DNA from: a virus
Virus record (IMG/VR): IMGVR_UViG_3300022743_000001
Location: 1-36,340 of that record
Length of the DNA stretch: 36,340 nt
Reading direction: 5' to 3' (one strand)
The position numbers and the translations under genes were made by a program. This document shows positions 1 through 8,006 of this stretch, in pieces; positions within the stretch are counted from its first letter, which is position 1; each line of letters opens with the position of its first letter. The notes beneath the pieces were generated by a model that was given only the letters and a program-made list of their open reading frames with translations, made no database searches and had not been told where the DNA came from.

Positions 1-114
1 TCTGCGCCTGCTGCTGACCTGCGCCATAGAGGTTCTGCGCCTGCTGCTGACCTGCGGCGTATTGCTGGGACTGGATCTGCGCACCGCCGAGGTACAGGTT
101 CTGGGCTTGCTGCG
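1..114. repeat. Terminal direct repeat, left copy (circular overlap)
   Basis: Bases 1-114 are identical to bases 36227-36340. The reading frame of the virion-protein gene continues unbroken from one end to the other through this repeat, so it is best read as the overlap left by circular assembly. A true short terminal repeat is less likely because it would sit inside a coding repeat array. The unique genome length is then 36,226 bp. Confidence 0.93.
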
Positions 115-1147
115 CCCCGGCGTTGTAGAGGTTTGACTGGTTCTGGGCGCCGGCCGAGAACTGGTTTTGGGCTTGCTGCTGACCTGCGGCGTAGACGTTT
201 TGCGCGAGCTGCGAGCCCGAGTTGAACTGGTTTTGGGCTTGCTGCTGACCTGCGCCGTACTGCTGTGATTGCAGCGACTGTCCGCCCTGGTACAGCCGGT
301 TCGTCGCGTTCTCCTGCAGGCCTTGCCGCGTGGTGTAGTCCTGCATCCGCATCCCGGACGCGATGTTGCCAAGCTGCTTGCCGAGGTCGGTCTGCTGGTT
401 CGCCTGCACCTGCTGCAACCCGCTGTTGCCGAAGCTTCCCGACTGCGCCATGGCTGCATCCATTTGCGGCCGGACCACCTGGGAGTAGTTGCGCATCGTG
501 TCCAAGCTGGCGGCGTCGATCTGCTGCTGCAGGTACGGGCTTTCGGCCTGGGCGAGCGGGTTCTGGGCGGTCAGGTACGGGTTCGACGCCCCGGCGTTGC
601 GGTTGTAGACGTCGGCGCTCGCGTTTTGCGTCCATGCATCCGCGTTCCGCACGTTCGCAGCCGCATTGAGCGTGCCTGCGTTGGCGTTGTAGGCGTCAAG
701 GTGCTGGTTCTGCGCGCCGGCTGCCGCATTGGTCGCGTTCGCATACTGGTTCCAGGCGTTCGCGTTCGCGTTCGTCGCGCTCAGGTACGGGTTCGACGCC
801 CCGGCCGCACTGTTCTGGATGTTGCCGTAGGGGTTGAACGTGTTCGCGCTGGCGTTTTGCTGTCCGAGGTAGGGATTCTGTGCCGCCTGTGCGCCCAGCC
901 CTTGCCCGCCAGCGATGCCCTGCAGTGCACCCTGGGCGGCGTTCATCACCGGATTGCCGTTTATGGCCCGGTTCTGGACGGCATCCATCGCCGTCTGCTG
1001 CGTGTCGTTGAGGTCGGCGACGCGCTGGCCCTGGTACTGCTGGTACGGCTGGTCCCCCACCTGGAACGCCCGGTCCACGTAGGTCTTGAGGTACGGCTGG
1101 AGCCACTCGGGGGCTTGGCTGCTGGTGGTGGTGATCGTGTCGGCCAT
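1..1147 (-). CDS. Gln/Asn/Ala-rich virion protein, N-terminal part (continues at 36226-35787)
   Basis: This is the N-terminal part of a 528-residue protein that crosses the contig ends. It starts at ATG 1147, runs to base 1, continues from 36226 and stops at 35787. The first 60 residues (WLQPYLKTYVDRA, then YQQYQGQRVADLND) resemble the N-terminus of a family of large podovirus tail or internal virion proteins. Residues from about 75 to 200 are spaced NPYL, QNA and NANA repeats, and the middle contains 11-residue repeats of the type QYGAGQQQAQN. It follows the tail-fibre-like gene by 11 bp and precedes two other putative ejection proteins. A structural, probably DNA-ejection or tail-associated role is inferred from position and composition; no enzyme motif is seen. 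Confidence 0.8.
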   Translation of the reverse strand, partial: MADTITTTSSQAPEWLQPYLKTYVDRAFQVGDQPYQQYQGQRVADLNDTQQTAMDAVQNRAINGNPVMNAAQGALQGIAGGQGLGAQAAQNPYLGQQNASANTFNPYGNIQNSAAGASNPYLSATNANANAWNQYANATNAAAGAQNQHLDAYNANAGTLNAAANVRNADAWTQNASADVYNRNAGASNPYLTAQNPLAQAESPYLQQQIDAASLDTMRNYSQVVRPQMDAAMAQSGSFGNSGLQQVQANQQTDLGKQLGNIASGMRMQDYTTRQGLQENATNRLYQGGQSLQSQQYGAGQQQAQNQFNSGSQLAQNVYAAGQQQAQNQFSAGAQNQSNLYNAGAQQAQNLYLGGAQIQSQQYAAGQQQAQNLYGAGQQQAQ

Positions 1148-1158
1148 GCTGGCTCCCG

Positions 1159-1596
1159 TCATTTGGCTTGAAAACAGATTCCGTCCAGGCTGAACCAGAC
1201 TGCGGAGCCGGCGCCGATTGTCACCCGGCCGTCAGTGCTCACGTAAGCAAAGCCAAACGCGCCGGCCGAAACTGCAGGGAAATAGCACTCCGCCGCGGGT
1301 CTGCAGCCTTCGGGGAGCACGAACGCGACGGCACCCACTGCACCCGCCGAAATCATGCCGCGCAGATGCACGAAGCCCAGCCCGTCCAGCAGGTACCCCG
1401 CCGCCGGGAAACCACCGCCGCCATAGTTGCCCCAGCCGTTCACCAGCACTGGAGCGGCGGGCGGGTCTTCTCGCGTGTCGATGGCGTTGACCTTGCGCAG
1501 CAACGGGCGCAGGGTGTCGGTCAACGCGCGTTGCAGGGCGCGGTCGTAGACCGATTCGGGTGCGATCGGCAGGGCGGGCGTTTCGTTGAGCCTCAC
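1159..1596 (-). CDS. Small tail-associated protein with fibre-tip-like C-terminal domain
   Basis: A 145-residue protein. The start is GTG 1596, which overlaps the TGA of the upstream stopper gene by 4 bp (GTGA). The first 50 residues are helical and polar. The C-terminal part (GFVHLRG, LPEGCRPA, then SDG/SLDGICF-type ending) follows the pattern of a small beta domain common near the C-terminus of phage tail fibre and receptor-binding proteins. Here it stands alone, between the neck hub gene and the Gln-rich virion protein. A structural or adhesin role is likely, but its exact place in the tail is not determined from sequence. Confidence 0.65.
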   Translation of the reverse strand: MRLNETPALPIAPESVYDRALQRALTDTLRPLLRKVNAIDTREDPPAAPVLVNGWGNYGGGGFPAAGYLLDGLGFVHLRGMISAGAVGAVAFVLPEGCRPAAECYFPAVSAGAFGFAYVSTDGRVTIGAGSAVWFSLDGICFQAK

Positions 1597-3029
1597 CGGG
1601 TGCCCCCGGTGACGCCGTTGATCGTGATGGCCCTGATCTCGGGTGTCGCGCTGCCGTAGGCGTAGGGCAGGTTGACCGTGAACTTGTGCCAGCGGTCGTG
1701 CTGGCGGATCGGGAGCTTTCCGTCCATCTCCGCACCGGTGCCGGCTGCAGTCGTGACCGCGCCAGACGTGCGCCCGGTGTAGCCCTGCACGGTCGCGCCG
1801 GTGGCCGCGCTGCTGGCGCAGATCAGACGCAAGTCGAGCACGCGGGTGTTGGTCGAGTCGTCACCAAGCACGCCGGTGGTGAAGGACGGCAGGGGGGCGG
1901 GTGCCTTGCTTTCGTCGTCAATCCACTGGTATCCGACGGCTGACCCGTCATTCGCAGCGACGCACATCGTCGTCACGCCGCCAGAGGGAATCGGGCCGTA
2001 CTCCCCCACCGCCGTGACCTGCCGGACGTGGCGGCGGTACCCCCACGTCCCTGTGGCCACGTTGTAGACGAGGCAGGAGTCACGACCGGCGCCAGTGGAG
2101 CGGCTGAACCAGACGTGGACGCTTGTTGTGCGCTTGTTGTAGTAACAGAGGCAGTCCCGGGCGCTGCCGAGGTACATCATGCCCCCGAAAAAAGACTGGG
2201 CGATCGCGTCTACGCCGATCGGCTGCGGGCGGGTGCCGTCGAAGAGCCAAAAACCGTCCGGGCCAACAATAAAATGCGCGCCGCCGATGTCGCACACGCA
2301 GCCGGGGCCGGCCGCGCCCGCGTACCCGGGTACGCGGTCCCATTGCCAAACGACCGGGCTGCCTACGTAGGCGCCGACGAACATTGCGCGGTCTTTGTAC
2401 GCCACCACGTTTTGGCCGAGCGGTAGCGCAGAAGTGAAACCGCCGCCGTCTTGGACGATTCGGCCGGTCGTGGCCTGCGTGCTCAAGCTCGGCGTCCAGG
2501 AGGTGTGATCGTTGATCGCGGAGCACCACCACCGGTCGCCCTGCTCGCCGTAAGTCGCGTCGTTGGTGCCGAACGCCAAGACGAAGTTCGCCGCGCTGAC
2601 GATGAGCTTGGCCTTGGGCGCATCGGCGATTTCAGCGAAAACCCATCCGCTCGCCGCGCTCGCCTGTTGAATGCGGCTGAAGTAGCCGCTGACAACTGCA
2701 GCGTTACCGAACACCCCCATCGCCCACGGCTGCACTGCAGCCGGGACCACGGTGTCAATGTGGGAGGTGGGATTGGTGTAGTCCAGGTAGACCCCGAGCC
2801 GTGCTGCGCTCGCCAGCACGAACACCGGGGTGCCGTCGGTGGCCTGCGCGCGCAGCATCCCGGTGATTGAAGCTGCAAGCGCGGGGGTGGTCTTGAGCCA
2901 GCCGTTTGCCACCTTCATCCCGTTCGTGGTCGGGACCACGTTCAGGCAGTCGGTGAGGATCCCTGCCTTGGTCGGCTCGTCGTCCGGGGCAAGCCCCGTG
3001 AGGGGGATGGCCTTGGCGAGCGGGATCAC
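1593..3029 (-). CDS. P22 gp10-like tail hub / stopper (packaged DNA stabilisation) protein
   Basis: A protein of about 478 residues, close to the length of P22 gp10, the hub that seals the neck after packaging. The sequence opens with an IPL..G/KAGILTDCLNVVP element and then shows blade-like repeats rich in Gly, Trp and Asp (GDRWWCSAINDHTSW, WQWDRVPGY, DGFWLFDG), as expected of a beta-propeller-like hub. GTG 3029 is preferred as start because it overlaps the TGA of the adaptor gene by 4 bp; an upstream in-frame codon at 3041 is possible. It follows the head-tail adaptor and precedes the tail-fibre-like gene, the usual neck gene order. Assignment rests on family pattern and synteny. Confidence 0.75.
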   Translation of the reverse strand: MIPLAKAIPLTGLAPDDEPTKAGILTDCLNVVPTTNGMKVANGWLKTTPALAASITGMLRAQATDGTPVFVLASAARLGVYLDYTNPTSHIDTVVPAAVQPWAMGVFGNAAVVSGYFSRIQQASAASGWVFAEIADAPKAKLIVSAANFVLAFGTNDATYGEQGDRWWCSAINDHTSWTPSLSTQATTGRIVQDGGGFTSALPLGQNVVAYKDRAMFVGAYVGSPVVWQWDRVPGYAGAAGPGCVCDIGGAHFIVGPDGFWLFDGTRPQPIGVDAIAQSFFGGMMYLGSARDCLCYYNKRTTSVHVWFSRSTGAGRDSCLVYNVATGTWGYRRHVRQVTAVGEYGPIPSGGVTTMCVAANDGSAVGYQWIDDESKAPAPLPSFTTGVLGDDSTNTRVLDLRLICASSAATGATVQGYTGRTSGAVTTAAGTGAEMDGKLPIRQHDRWHKFTVNLPYAYGSATPEIRAITINGVTGGTR

Positions 3030-3661
3030 ACCTGACCCCAAGCGTCGGAGCGGATCGCCAGCGCAGACAGACCGCCGGCTTCTGCGCGCTTGTCCGCCGC
3101 TTGGGCCCCCGCCATCGCCGACACGTAGGCGCGCATCGCGCGGGCCTGCATCTCGTCGTCTGCCAGGAACCCCGCCACCTCGATCAGCATCGCGTGCAGG
3201 TAGACCGAGGGGTACCTCGACATGATGGCGTTTTCGTCGCCGTCCGCCGCCGCCGTGGCGAGCTTGCCGTAGTAGACGACCTCCAGGGGACCGACGCTGG
3301 CTGCACCAGGCGCGACGATGACTTTTCCGCCGCGCACCGCGAACCTGAAGGGGGCCCCTGCAGTGAAGCCCTCGATGTCGCCGATCTTATCTTCGCTGAC
3401 CGGCGTCATGACCACGCGGGACGCTGCGTCCCGCAGGCGCAGCAGCTCCAGGTAGCCGGACGGCATGGTGATCACGCCGGACACCGGGGTCAGGCTGGCC
3501 GTGGCGACCATCTCGGCGCAGCGCAGGGGCTCGATGTTGTTGACTGGGTCGCCGCTGTAGATGCGCTCCTCGGCCAGCAGCAGGAACGTGCCCATCTGCG
3601 CCGACAGGTCGTTGCGGTTGGCCCACGAGGCCACGGCGGTCTTCAGCGCGCCCCACTGCAT
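3026..3661 (-). CDS. Head-tail adaptor (connector) protein
   Basis: A 211-residue protein resembling the adaptor family that assembles on the portal in SU10- and P22-like podoviruses. It opens with MQWGALKTAVASWANR and contains LLLAEERIYS and the EPLRCAEMV / PSGYLELLRL segment. The C-terminal third is helical (VAGFLADDEMQARAMRAYVSAMAGAQAADKRAEAGG). ATG 3661 overlaps the stop of the preceding gene by one base (TGATG). Its place between the small head-completion genes and the stopper agrees with the neck role. Confidence 0.8.
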   Translation of the reverse strand: MQWGALKTAVASWANRNDLSAQMGTFLLLAEERIYSGDPVNNIEPLRCAEMVATASLTPVSGVITMPSGYLELLRLRDAASRVVMTPVSEDKIGDIEGFTAGAPFRFAVRGGKVIVAPGAASVGPLEVVYYGKLATAAADGDENAIMSRYPSVYLHAMLIEVAGFLADDEMQARAMRAYVSAMAGAQAADKRAEAGGLSALAIRSDAWGQV

Positions 3662-3948
3662 CAGATGCGCCCCGGCCAGACCCGAAACGCAGCCAGCGCC
3701 GGATCGTTGCAGACGCGCCGGATGTGCGCGGGGTTGCCCACAAACTCGCCGAACGTGATGCCGTTGTCATTGCAGTACCGCTCGACCACCACCTCGGGCA
3801 GCCGGGCGGCTAGGCGCACATCGCCTCGCTGCTCGGTCTCGTTGTGCAGGGCCTTGCAGTGGTCGGCGAGCACGGTGCAGTCCTGCCCCCGCTCCACAAC
3901 CATCAGGCCGTCGATGAAGTGGAACTTGGTGGTGGTCGGGCTGGTCAC
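3661..3948 (-). CDS. Small conserved neck/head-completion protein, function unknown
   Basis: A 95-residue protein starting at GTG 3948 with a 4-bp GTGA overlap with the gene upstream. It begins TSPTTTKFHFIDGLMVVERGQD and contains a conserved-looking centre (DHCKALHNETEQRGD) and the tail FGEFVGNPAHIRRVCNDPALAAFRVWPGRI. No catalytic motif is visible. Its position between the major capsid region and the adaptor suggests a head-completion or neck component. Confidence 0.7.
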   Translation of the reverse strand: MTSPTTTKFHFIDGLMVVERGQDCTVLADHCKALHNETEQRGDVRLAARLPEVVVERYCNDNGITFGEFVGNPAHIRRVCNDPALAAFRVWPGRI

Positions 3949-4235
3949 ATGTCCTCCACCGGACTGACTTGCAGTTGGCCCGAGCCGCCGATCTGGATGG
4001 CGGCGAAGTGGGTGAGCGAGTGCGTGCGCAGCACGATGGCGTCCGCCGGCTGCACCAGCACATCGCCAGGCACAGCGGTGACGCCCGCCACGCCGACGCG
4101 CACGTAGCACGCTGCCGTGGCGGCGAAGCGGCAGTATTTCGGGACGGAACCCGAGACGGTCGGCAGCGCCGCGGTAGCCGAAGTGCCGCTGGTCGTCATC
4201 GTGACGCCGGTATTGACGATGGTCAGTAAGTCCAT
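3945..4235 (-). CDS. Small head-associated protein, function unknown
   Basis: A 96-residue protein rich in Thr, Ala, Val and Gly with a beta-strand pattern (VTMTTSGTSATAALPTVSG, YCRFAATAACYVRVG, LTHFAAIQIGGSGQLQV). ATG 4235 is chosen because a GAGGA ribosome-binding sequence lies 5 nt upstream; an in-frame ATG at 4247 lacks a comparable site. It follows the major capsid gene after a stable hairpin. A decoration or head-completion role is plausible by position only. Confidence 0.65.
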   Translation of the reverse strand: MDLLTIVNTGVTMTTSGTSATAALPTVSGSVPKYCRFAATAACYVRVGVAGVTAVPGDVLVQPADAIVLRTHSLTHFAAIQIGGSGQLQVSPVEDM

Positions 4236-4251
4236 GCGGATCCTCATGTGA

Positions 4252-4269
4252 GCGGGGCCGAAGCCCCGC
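4252..4269 (-). promoter_or_regulatory. UUCG-capped hairpin downstream of major capsid gene
   Basis: GCGGGGC-CGAA-GCCCCGC on the plus strand reads as a perfect 7-bp GC stem closed by a TTCG tetraloop in the minus-strand transcript. It lies between the major capsid stop (4287) and the next gene (start 4235). No T-run follows it in the direction of transcription, so a classical terminator is unlikely. It may stabilise the capsid mRNA 3' end or cause partial attenuation. Confidence 0.7.
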
Positions 4270-4286
4270 GGGTGGTCAGGTCAGGC

Positions 4287-5222
4287 TCACAGTACGTCGC
4301 GCACGGCGGCCGAGGATTTTTCCTGCCGCGCAACCAGGCTGTACTCGACCAGCAGCTGTCGGCGGTCGCTGTCACCCGTCTTGGCGAGCGGCACGGTCTG
4401 CATCGGGCGCAGCGTGGCCAGGCTCCACATGTCGGTTTGCAGCGCAAACACGGTGCGGGCGCGCTGGAATCGGTTCGGCTTGGCGGTGATCGTGCCGAAG
4501 TCGCTGATGTAGACATCGACCGATGCCGTGACCTTCTTGTCTTCGCTCACGTCGTAGCGGGTCGAGCCGCCGGTGAAGGTCGAGAAGGTCTGCTTCTGGG
4601 TGCCGCCCATCATCAGCATGTCCACCTTGCCGCCCTGCGCCCACGCGAGCTGCAGCACGTTCTTGAGCTGCGTTTCGGTGAAGGCGCGGGCGGTGCCGTC
4701 CGTGGCGGCGGTGTTGGTCGTGATGTTCGGCGCCGCGCCGCCAACACCCAGATCGTTGTTCGTGGCGATCCAGCCTTCGAGGCCGCGCAGCTGGCGGGCA
4801 GTACCGGCCGCGCCCACGGCGTAGACCGTGTTCTGCGTCAGCGCCACTTCCATGTCGCGCTTCAGCTCCAGGCCCTTGAGGCTGACCTGGTAGGCCAGTT
4901 CATCGTCACGGCCTGCGGTGTTGACGGCCTGCGCAGTGCCGGACACCACCACGGTCTTGGAACTGATCTGCGTGTAGTTGCCGATGCGCGCGGTCGGCGT
5001 CGCGGCTGCGGCCGTGGCGTCGTCGCCTTCGATCTGGGCGTTGTTGGCCGCGGTGGCGAGGTCTTGGGTCTGCCACTCGTGGAACGTCGATGCCGCCTTG
5101 CTCTTGGCGATCGCCGACAGGAACGGGGTTTCCGTGGGCGCGATGCGGTAGATCACGTCCTCCAGGTCTTCGCGGATGCCCTTGGCTTGGTAGGTCTGGA
5201 GGGTGTTGGTCGGGGCTGCCAT
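4287..5222 (-). CDS. Major capsid protein, SU10 (DUF5309) type
   Basis: A 311-residue protein matching the SU10-type major head protein pattern, an HK97-fold family. Its N-terminus TNTLQTYQAKGIREDLEDVIY is followed by RIAPTETPFLSAIAKSKA and HEWQTQDLA. The central part has the GRDDELAYQVSLKGLELKRDMEVAL helix and the C-terminal part a strand-rich VYISDFGTITAKPNRF segment. AAGGAA lies 7 nt upstream of ATG 5222, one of the better ribosome-binding sites in the late operon. It directly follows the scaffold gene. About 415 copies per head would be expected only if T=7, which cannot be read from sequence. Confidence 0.9.
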   Translation of the reverse strand: MAAPTNTLQTYQAKGIREDLEDVIYRIAPTETPFLSAIAKSKAASTFHEWQTQDLATAANNAQIEGDDATAAAATPTARIGNYTQISSKTVVVSGTAQAVNTAGRDDELAYQVSLKGLELKRDMEVALTQNTVYAVGAAGTARQLRGLEGWIATNNDLGVGGAAPNITTNTAATDGTARAFTETQLKNVLQLAWAQGGKVDMLMMGGTQKQTFSTFTGGSTRYDVSEDKKVTASVDVYISDFGTITAKPNRFQRARTVFALQTDMWSLATLRPMQTVPLAKTGDSDRRQLLVEYSLVARQEKSSAAVRDVL

Positions 5223-5245
5223 GGCAGTTTCCTTTCAGCGATTGG

Positions 5246-6271
5246 TCACAGGAGGCCGCGCAGTGCTGCGGCGGCGTCGTTGATGGAGCCGGTGCGGCGC
5301 AGCGACTGCATCGCGCGCGTCCGGCCATCGGTGGATCCGGTTTCCGCGCTGCCCGGGCGCTCGGTGCGCACAGGTGGCAGGCCACGAAGCCGGCTGTTGA
5401 GGTCGTTCTGGGCTTTGGCGTTTGCCTCTTTCAGCGCCGCCAGTTCAGCGCGCACGCTGTCGAGCTGCGCCGCCTTGTGGGCCAGTGCCACGACTCGGGA
5501 ATCAGCGATCGACCCGATTTCCTCGTCGCGGAAGCCAAAGCTTGAAAGCGCCTTCTTGACGCCTTCCTTGCCGGCCTTGGCTTTCTCGGCGTCGGCCCAT
5601 TCGGGGATCGCCTTCACCAGCGCGGCGGATTCCGCCTCCAGGTGCGACCGATACCACTGCTCTTGCGCGGCCTGTTCCTGCCGCATCAGGTGGGCTTGCG
5701 CCGCCGTCGCTTGCTGGGCTTGCTGGAAGTGCTGCTGGTACTGGTGCTGCTGGCGCAGGTATTCAACCGGATCGCTGTTGAGCAACGACGGGTCAGGCTC
5801 GGGCGGCGCACTGGCCTGCAGTTGCCGGGCGAAGTGCTGCAGGGCCTGGGCGAGCTGGGCGCGCTCCTGGGCGGCTGCGCGGCCCTCGGACTCGGCCGCC
5901 TTGCGCACGGCGGCTGCTTCCTCGAATCGCTTCTGTACCGCTTCGTCCTTCTGCAGGCGCCGCGTCAGCTCGGAGTGCGTGAAAGTGCGCTCCTCTTCCT
6001 TGCCGTCAACCTTGAGCTTGAGCTTGTACTCGGGCTCGCCGTCTTCGGCCTTCGCGTCCGCTGGGGCGTCGTCGGCCGGCTTGGCACTGTCAGGGTGCGC
6101 GGTGTCGCGGTCCTGTGGCGTGCGGTCGGCTGGGGCGTCGTCTTCGCGGTCGCGGTCGCCCGTCATCTCGGCAAGCCGGGATGCCAGGGCATTGTCAAAG
6201 CTGGGCTCGGTCGCGGCCGGCAGTGGCGCCGGTCCGGACTCTGCTGCTGGTGCTGCGGCTTGATCGCTCAC
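5246..6271 (-). CDS. Capsid scaffolding protein
   Basis: A 341-residue, highly charged, helix-forming protein. The N-terminal 75 residues are low-complexity (Ala, Pro, Asp), followed by YKLKLKVDGKEEERTFTHSELTRRLQKDEAVQKRF, a motif typical of scaffold proteins beside SU10-type capsids. The middle is a long coiled-coil rich in Gln and Ala, and the C-terminus is basic (LRGLPPVRTERPG; TRAMQSLRRTGSINDAAAALRGLL), fit for capsid binding. ATG 6271 overlaps the preceding stop by 4 bp and the gene lies directly upstream of the major capsid gene, as usual. Confidence 0.87.
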   Translation of the reverse strand: MSDQAAAPAAESGPAPLPAATEPSFDNALASRLAEMTGDRDREDDAPADRTPQDRDTAHPDSAKPADDAPADAKAEDGEPEYKLKLKVDGKEEERTFTHSELTRRLQKDEAVQKRFEEAAAVRKAAESEGRAAAQERAQLAQALQHFARQLQASAPPEPDPSLLNSDPVEYLRQQHQYQQHFQQAQQATAAQAHLMRQEQAAQEQWYRSHLEAESAALVKAIPEWADAEKAKAGKEGVKKALSSFGFRDEEIGSIADSRVVALAHKAAQLDSVRAELAALKEANAKAQNDLNSRLRGLPPVRTERPGSAETGSTDGRTRAMQSLRRTGSINDAAAALRGLL

Positions 6272-6453
6272 AGGGAAAACTCCTGTCCATCGTGAGTCAC
6301 GTAGCGCGCCGCGCCGTCGGTGACAAGCGGGTGCGAACTGGCAAGCGGCATGGACTGCGCCACGGCGCCGGGGTAGCTGACGCGGTAGACGCGCAGATGC
6401 GGATCAGCCGTCTCCAGGGCCAGCAGGCGGGCGCGGATGCTGTCGTGCGTCAC
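6268..6453 (-). CDS. Small conserved protein between portal region and scaffold
   Basis: A 61-residue protein. GTG 6453 gives a GTGA overlap with the upstream stop and leaves THDSIRARLLALETADPHLRVYRVSYPGAVAQSMPL and a tail ending DGAARYVTHDGQEFSL. Alternative upstream starts would bury the start deep in the previous gene and add an Asp/Ala-rich stretch that looks like out-of-frame sequence. Function is unknown; it belongs to the head operon by position. Confidence 0.6.
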   Translation of the reverse strand: MTHDSIRARLLALETADPHLRVYRVSYPGAVAQSMPLASSHPLVTDGAARYVTHDGQEFSL

Positions 6454-6776
6454 TCCCACCGCCCCCGCATCCAGTCCGCCGCCTTCGCCAGCGTCGAGCG
6501 GTGCGTCTGCAGTTGCATCGAGGCCATCTGCCCGGTCTGCATCACCTGCGTCAGGTGCGTCTCGATCCGCTGCAGCAGGTTTTGCGCGAGCCATAGTTGT
6601 TCACGTCCTTGCGTGTCTCGGCCGGTGGTATCTCGCCACTCGGACATGAGTTGTTCGCGCAGGCCGTCAATGGCCTCGCGGTAGATCGGCGAATCGATGA
6701 CGATCCGGGCTTGTTGCCCTCGGTCGATCTCTCGAATCAGCTTGTGCTCGTCATCCATGCGCGGATACTGCGACAT
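6450..6776 (-). CDS. Helical head-operon protein, function unknown
   Basis: A 108-residue, mostly helical protein (SPIYREAIDGLREQLMSEWRDTT; REQLWLAQNLLQRIETHLTQVMQTGQMASMQL). This type of small protein is often found beside the scaffold gene in podoviruses. ATG 6776 is taken as start; ATG 6758 is an alternative, and the codons further upstream lie in an intergenic repeat. There is no strong ribosome-binding site. It is the first gene after the glycoside-hydrolase cassette. Confidence 0.65.
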   Translation of the reverse strand: MSQYPRMDDEHKLIREIDRGQQARIVIDSPIYREAIDGLREQLMSEWRDTTGRDTQGREQLWLAQNLLQRIETHLTQVMQTGQMASMQLQTHRSTLAKAADWMRGRWE

Positions 6777-6789
6777 TCCGCAGCGCGGA

Positions 6790-6811
6790 GCGGCAACAGC
6801 GGCAACAGCGG
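6790..6811. repeat. Tandem 9-bp motif GCGGCAACA (copy 1 of 3 sites)
   Basis: Two full units GCGGCAACA plus GCGG lie in the gap between the glycoside hydrolase stop (6833) and the next gene. Related 9-bp doublets occur at 10929-10946 and 26438-26455, all on the plus strand and all just after a gene end. Confidence 0.7.
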
Positions 6812-6832
6812 TCAATACTCACCGGCAGGGGA

Positions 6833-8005
6833 TCAGGTGAGCAGCACGCCCACTCCGTTGATCGTTCCTCCGAGCTGCCCGCCGAACGTGCTATTTTCGG
6901 TCCCCGTTGCAATGGTCCTAATCGTGTTCAGGCTCTGCATTGTGGCGCCCGCGAACTGCGCGTTCAGGGCGTTCAACTCGGCCTTCGTGCAGTAATTCTT
7001 GATGCGCATGTCGCCCTTGCCTGGATTATCCCACGCGTACATCACACACCGCTTGATGCCCTTAGCGAGACATACAGCCAGCGATTCGGTGACGGTGCGA
7101 ATGTTGGGCCGGGACCAACCCACTTCGGTGCACCAGATGTCCAGAGTGCGAAGCGGGGCGGGGCCGGCTGCAATTGCGGTTTTCACAGAATCGATACACC
7201 CGCGGCTAAACCGGAGGAAATTCGATTCCGCGTAGAAGTGATATCCCCAAATGTCAAAGTAGCCGCCAACACTGCCCGAATCGGCATAGGCTGCCGTCGC
7301 GTAGTTGCTCAGGCCAAGAGTGGCAGACACTCCACTGACAAATGTCCACGATGGGCTGATGACCTGCAGTGACGGGTTCAGTGCCTTGATTGTTTGGTAA
7401 ATCGTTTTTTGGTGGCTGACAAGCTGAGTCATTGTCCCGGCGAACGAGTTGACGACGTTGGGCTCGTTCCAGCCCTCGTAGTACATGATCTTCGTTCCGT
7501 AGCGGTTGTATAGAAATGTCAGCCAGTTTGCCAGATTAGTCATATTGGCCGGCGGCTCTTTCGTGTTGTTGCCTGCTGTGGCCCACGCCGGCGTCTCATA
7601 TACGGTGTAGATGATGTCCCGGCCTGCAGCATAAGCTGCGTTAACCCATGCATCGAGCTTCGCCAGCCTCGTTGCGTTGTAGACGCCCTGCGATGTTTCG
7701 ATTTCGTCCCACCGCACACCGGAATCGTGCAGCCGCATGATGCCGTAGTTGAGCCCTTCCGGCAGCTCGTCGGTAAAGCAATACCCCAGCGCCTTTGCGT
7801 GGATGCCAAGCGAGCCGCTGAAAATCGACTGGATTTTGCCAATAGGGTCAGCGGTGATAGCCGCAGGCAAAGTGGCAAGCGTCAGGTCCGACAATTCGAT
7901 GCCGGTCCAGGTTGTGCCGTTGTAGTACATCGAGATGAAGGCGTTGGCCGGGAACGGCGGCTCGCTGCGCGAATTGAAAGGATTGGTATAGGTGCCCTGT
8001 TGCAT
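6833..8005 (-). CDS. Glycoside hydrolase (clan GH-A TIM barrel, GH39/PslG-like), putative depolymerase
   Basis: A 390-residue protein with a (beta/alpha)8 glycoside hydrolase signature. The first 75 residues are a short N-terminal segment of virion-like composition. The barrel starts near YGIMRLHDSGVRWDEIE and contains TVYETPAWA, YYEGWNEPN (general acid Glu about residue 181) and DIWCTEVGWSRP (nucleophile Glu about residue 294). The spacing and motifs fit retaining GH-A enzymes such as GH39. It probably cleaves a host capsule or exopolysaccharide as part of the virion. The location between the portal and scaffold genes is odd for a receptor or depolymerase gene, and the DNA looks less GC-rich than its neighbours, suggesting acquisition. 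The substrate cannot be told from sequence. Confidence 0.82.
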   Translation of the reverse strand: MQQGTYTNPFNSRSEPPFPANAFISMYYNGTTWTGIELSDLTLATLPAAITADPIGKIQSIFSGSLGIHAKALGYCFTDELPEGLNYGIMRLHDSGVRWDEIETSQGVYNATRLAKLDAWVNAAYAAGRDIIYTVYETPAWATAGNNTKEPPANMTNLANWLTFLYNRYGTKIMYYEGWNEPNVVNSFAGTMTQLVSHQKTIYQTIKALNPSLQVISPSWTFVSGVSATLGLSNYATAAYADSGSVGGYFDIWGYHFYAESNFLRFSRGCIDSVKTAIAAGPAPLRTLDIWCTEVGWSRPNIRTVTESLAVCLAKGIKRCVMYAWDNPGKGDMRIKNYCTKAELNALNAQFAGATMQSLNTIRTIATGTENSTFGGQLGGTINGVGVLLT

Positions 8006-8006
8006 T

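Noticed and set aside
1-1147. Plus-strand and alternative minus-strand frames at 265-669, 269-1171 and 696-1106
   Set aside because: The minus frame starting at 1147 continues across the ends and gives the coherent repeat protein; the others are shadows of its repeats.
1-1171. Diversity-generating retroelement variable region in the repeat protein
   Set aside because: No reverse transcriptase gene and no template repeat pair was found in the window.
4248-6263. 671-codon open frame on the plus strand
   Set aside because: It lies antisense to the capsid and scaffold genes, has composition typical of a GC-rich shadow frame and no recognisable domain.
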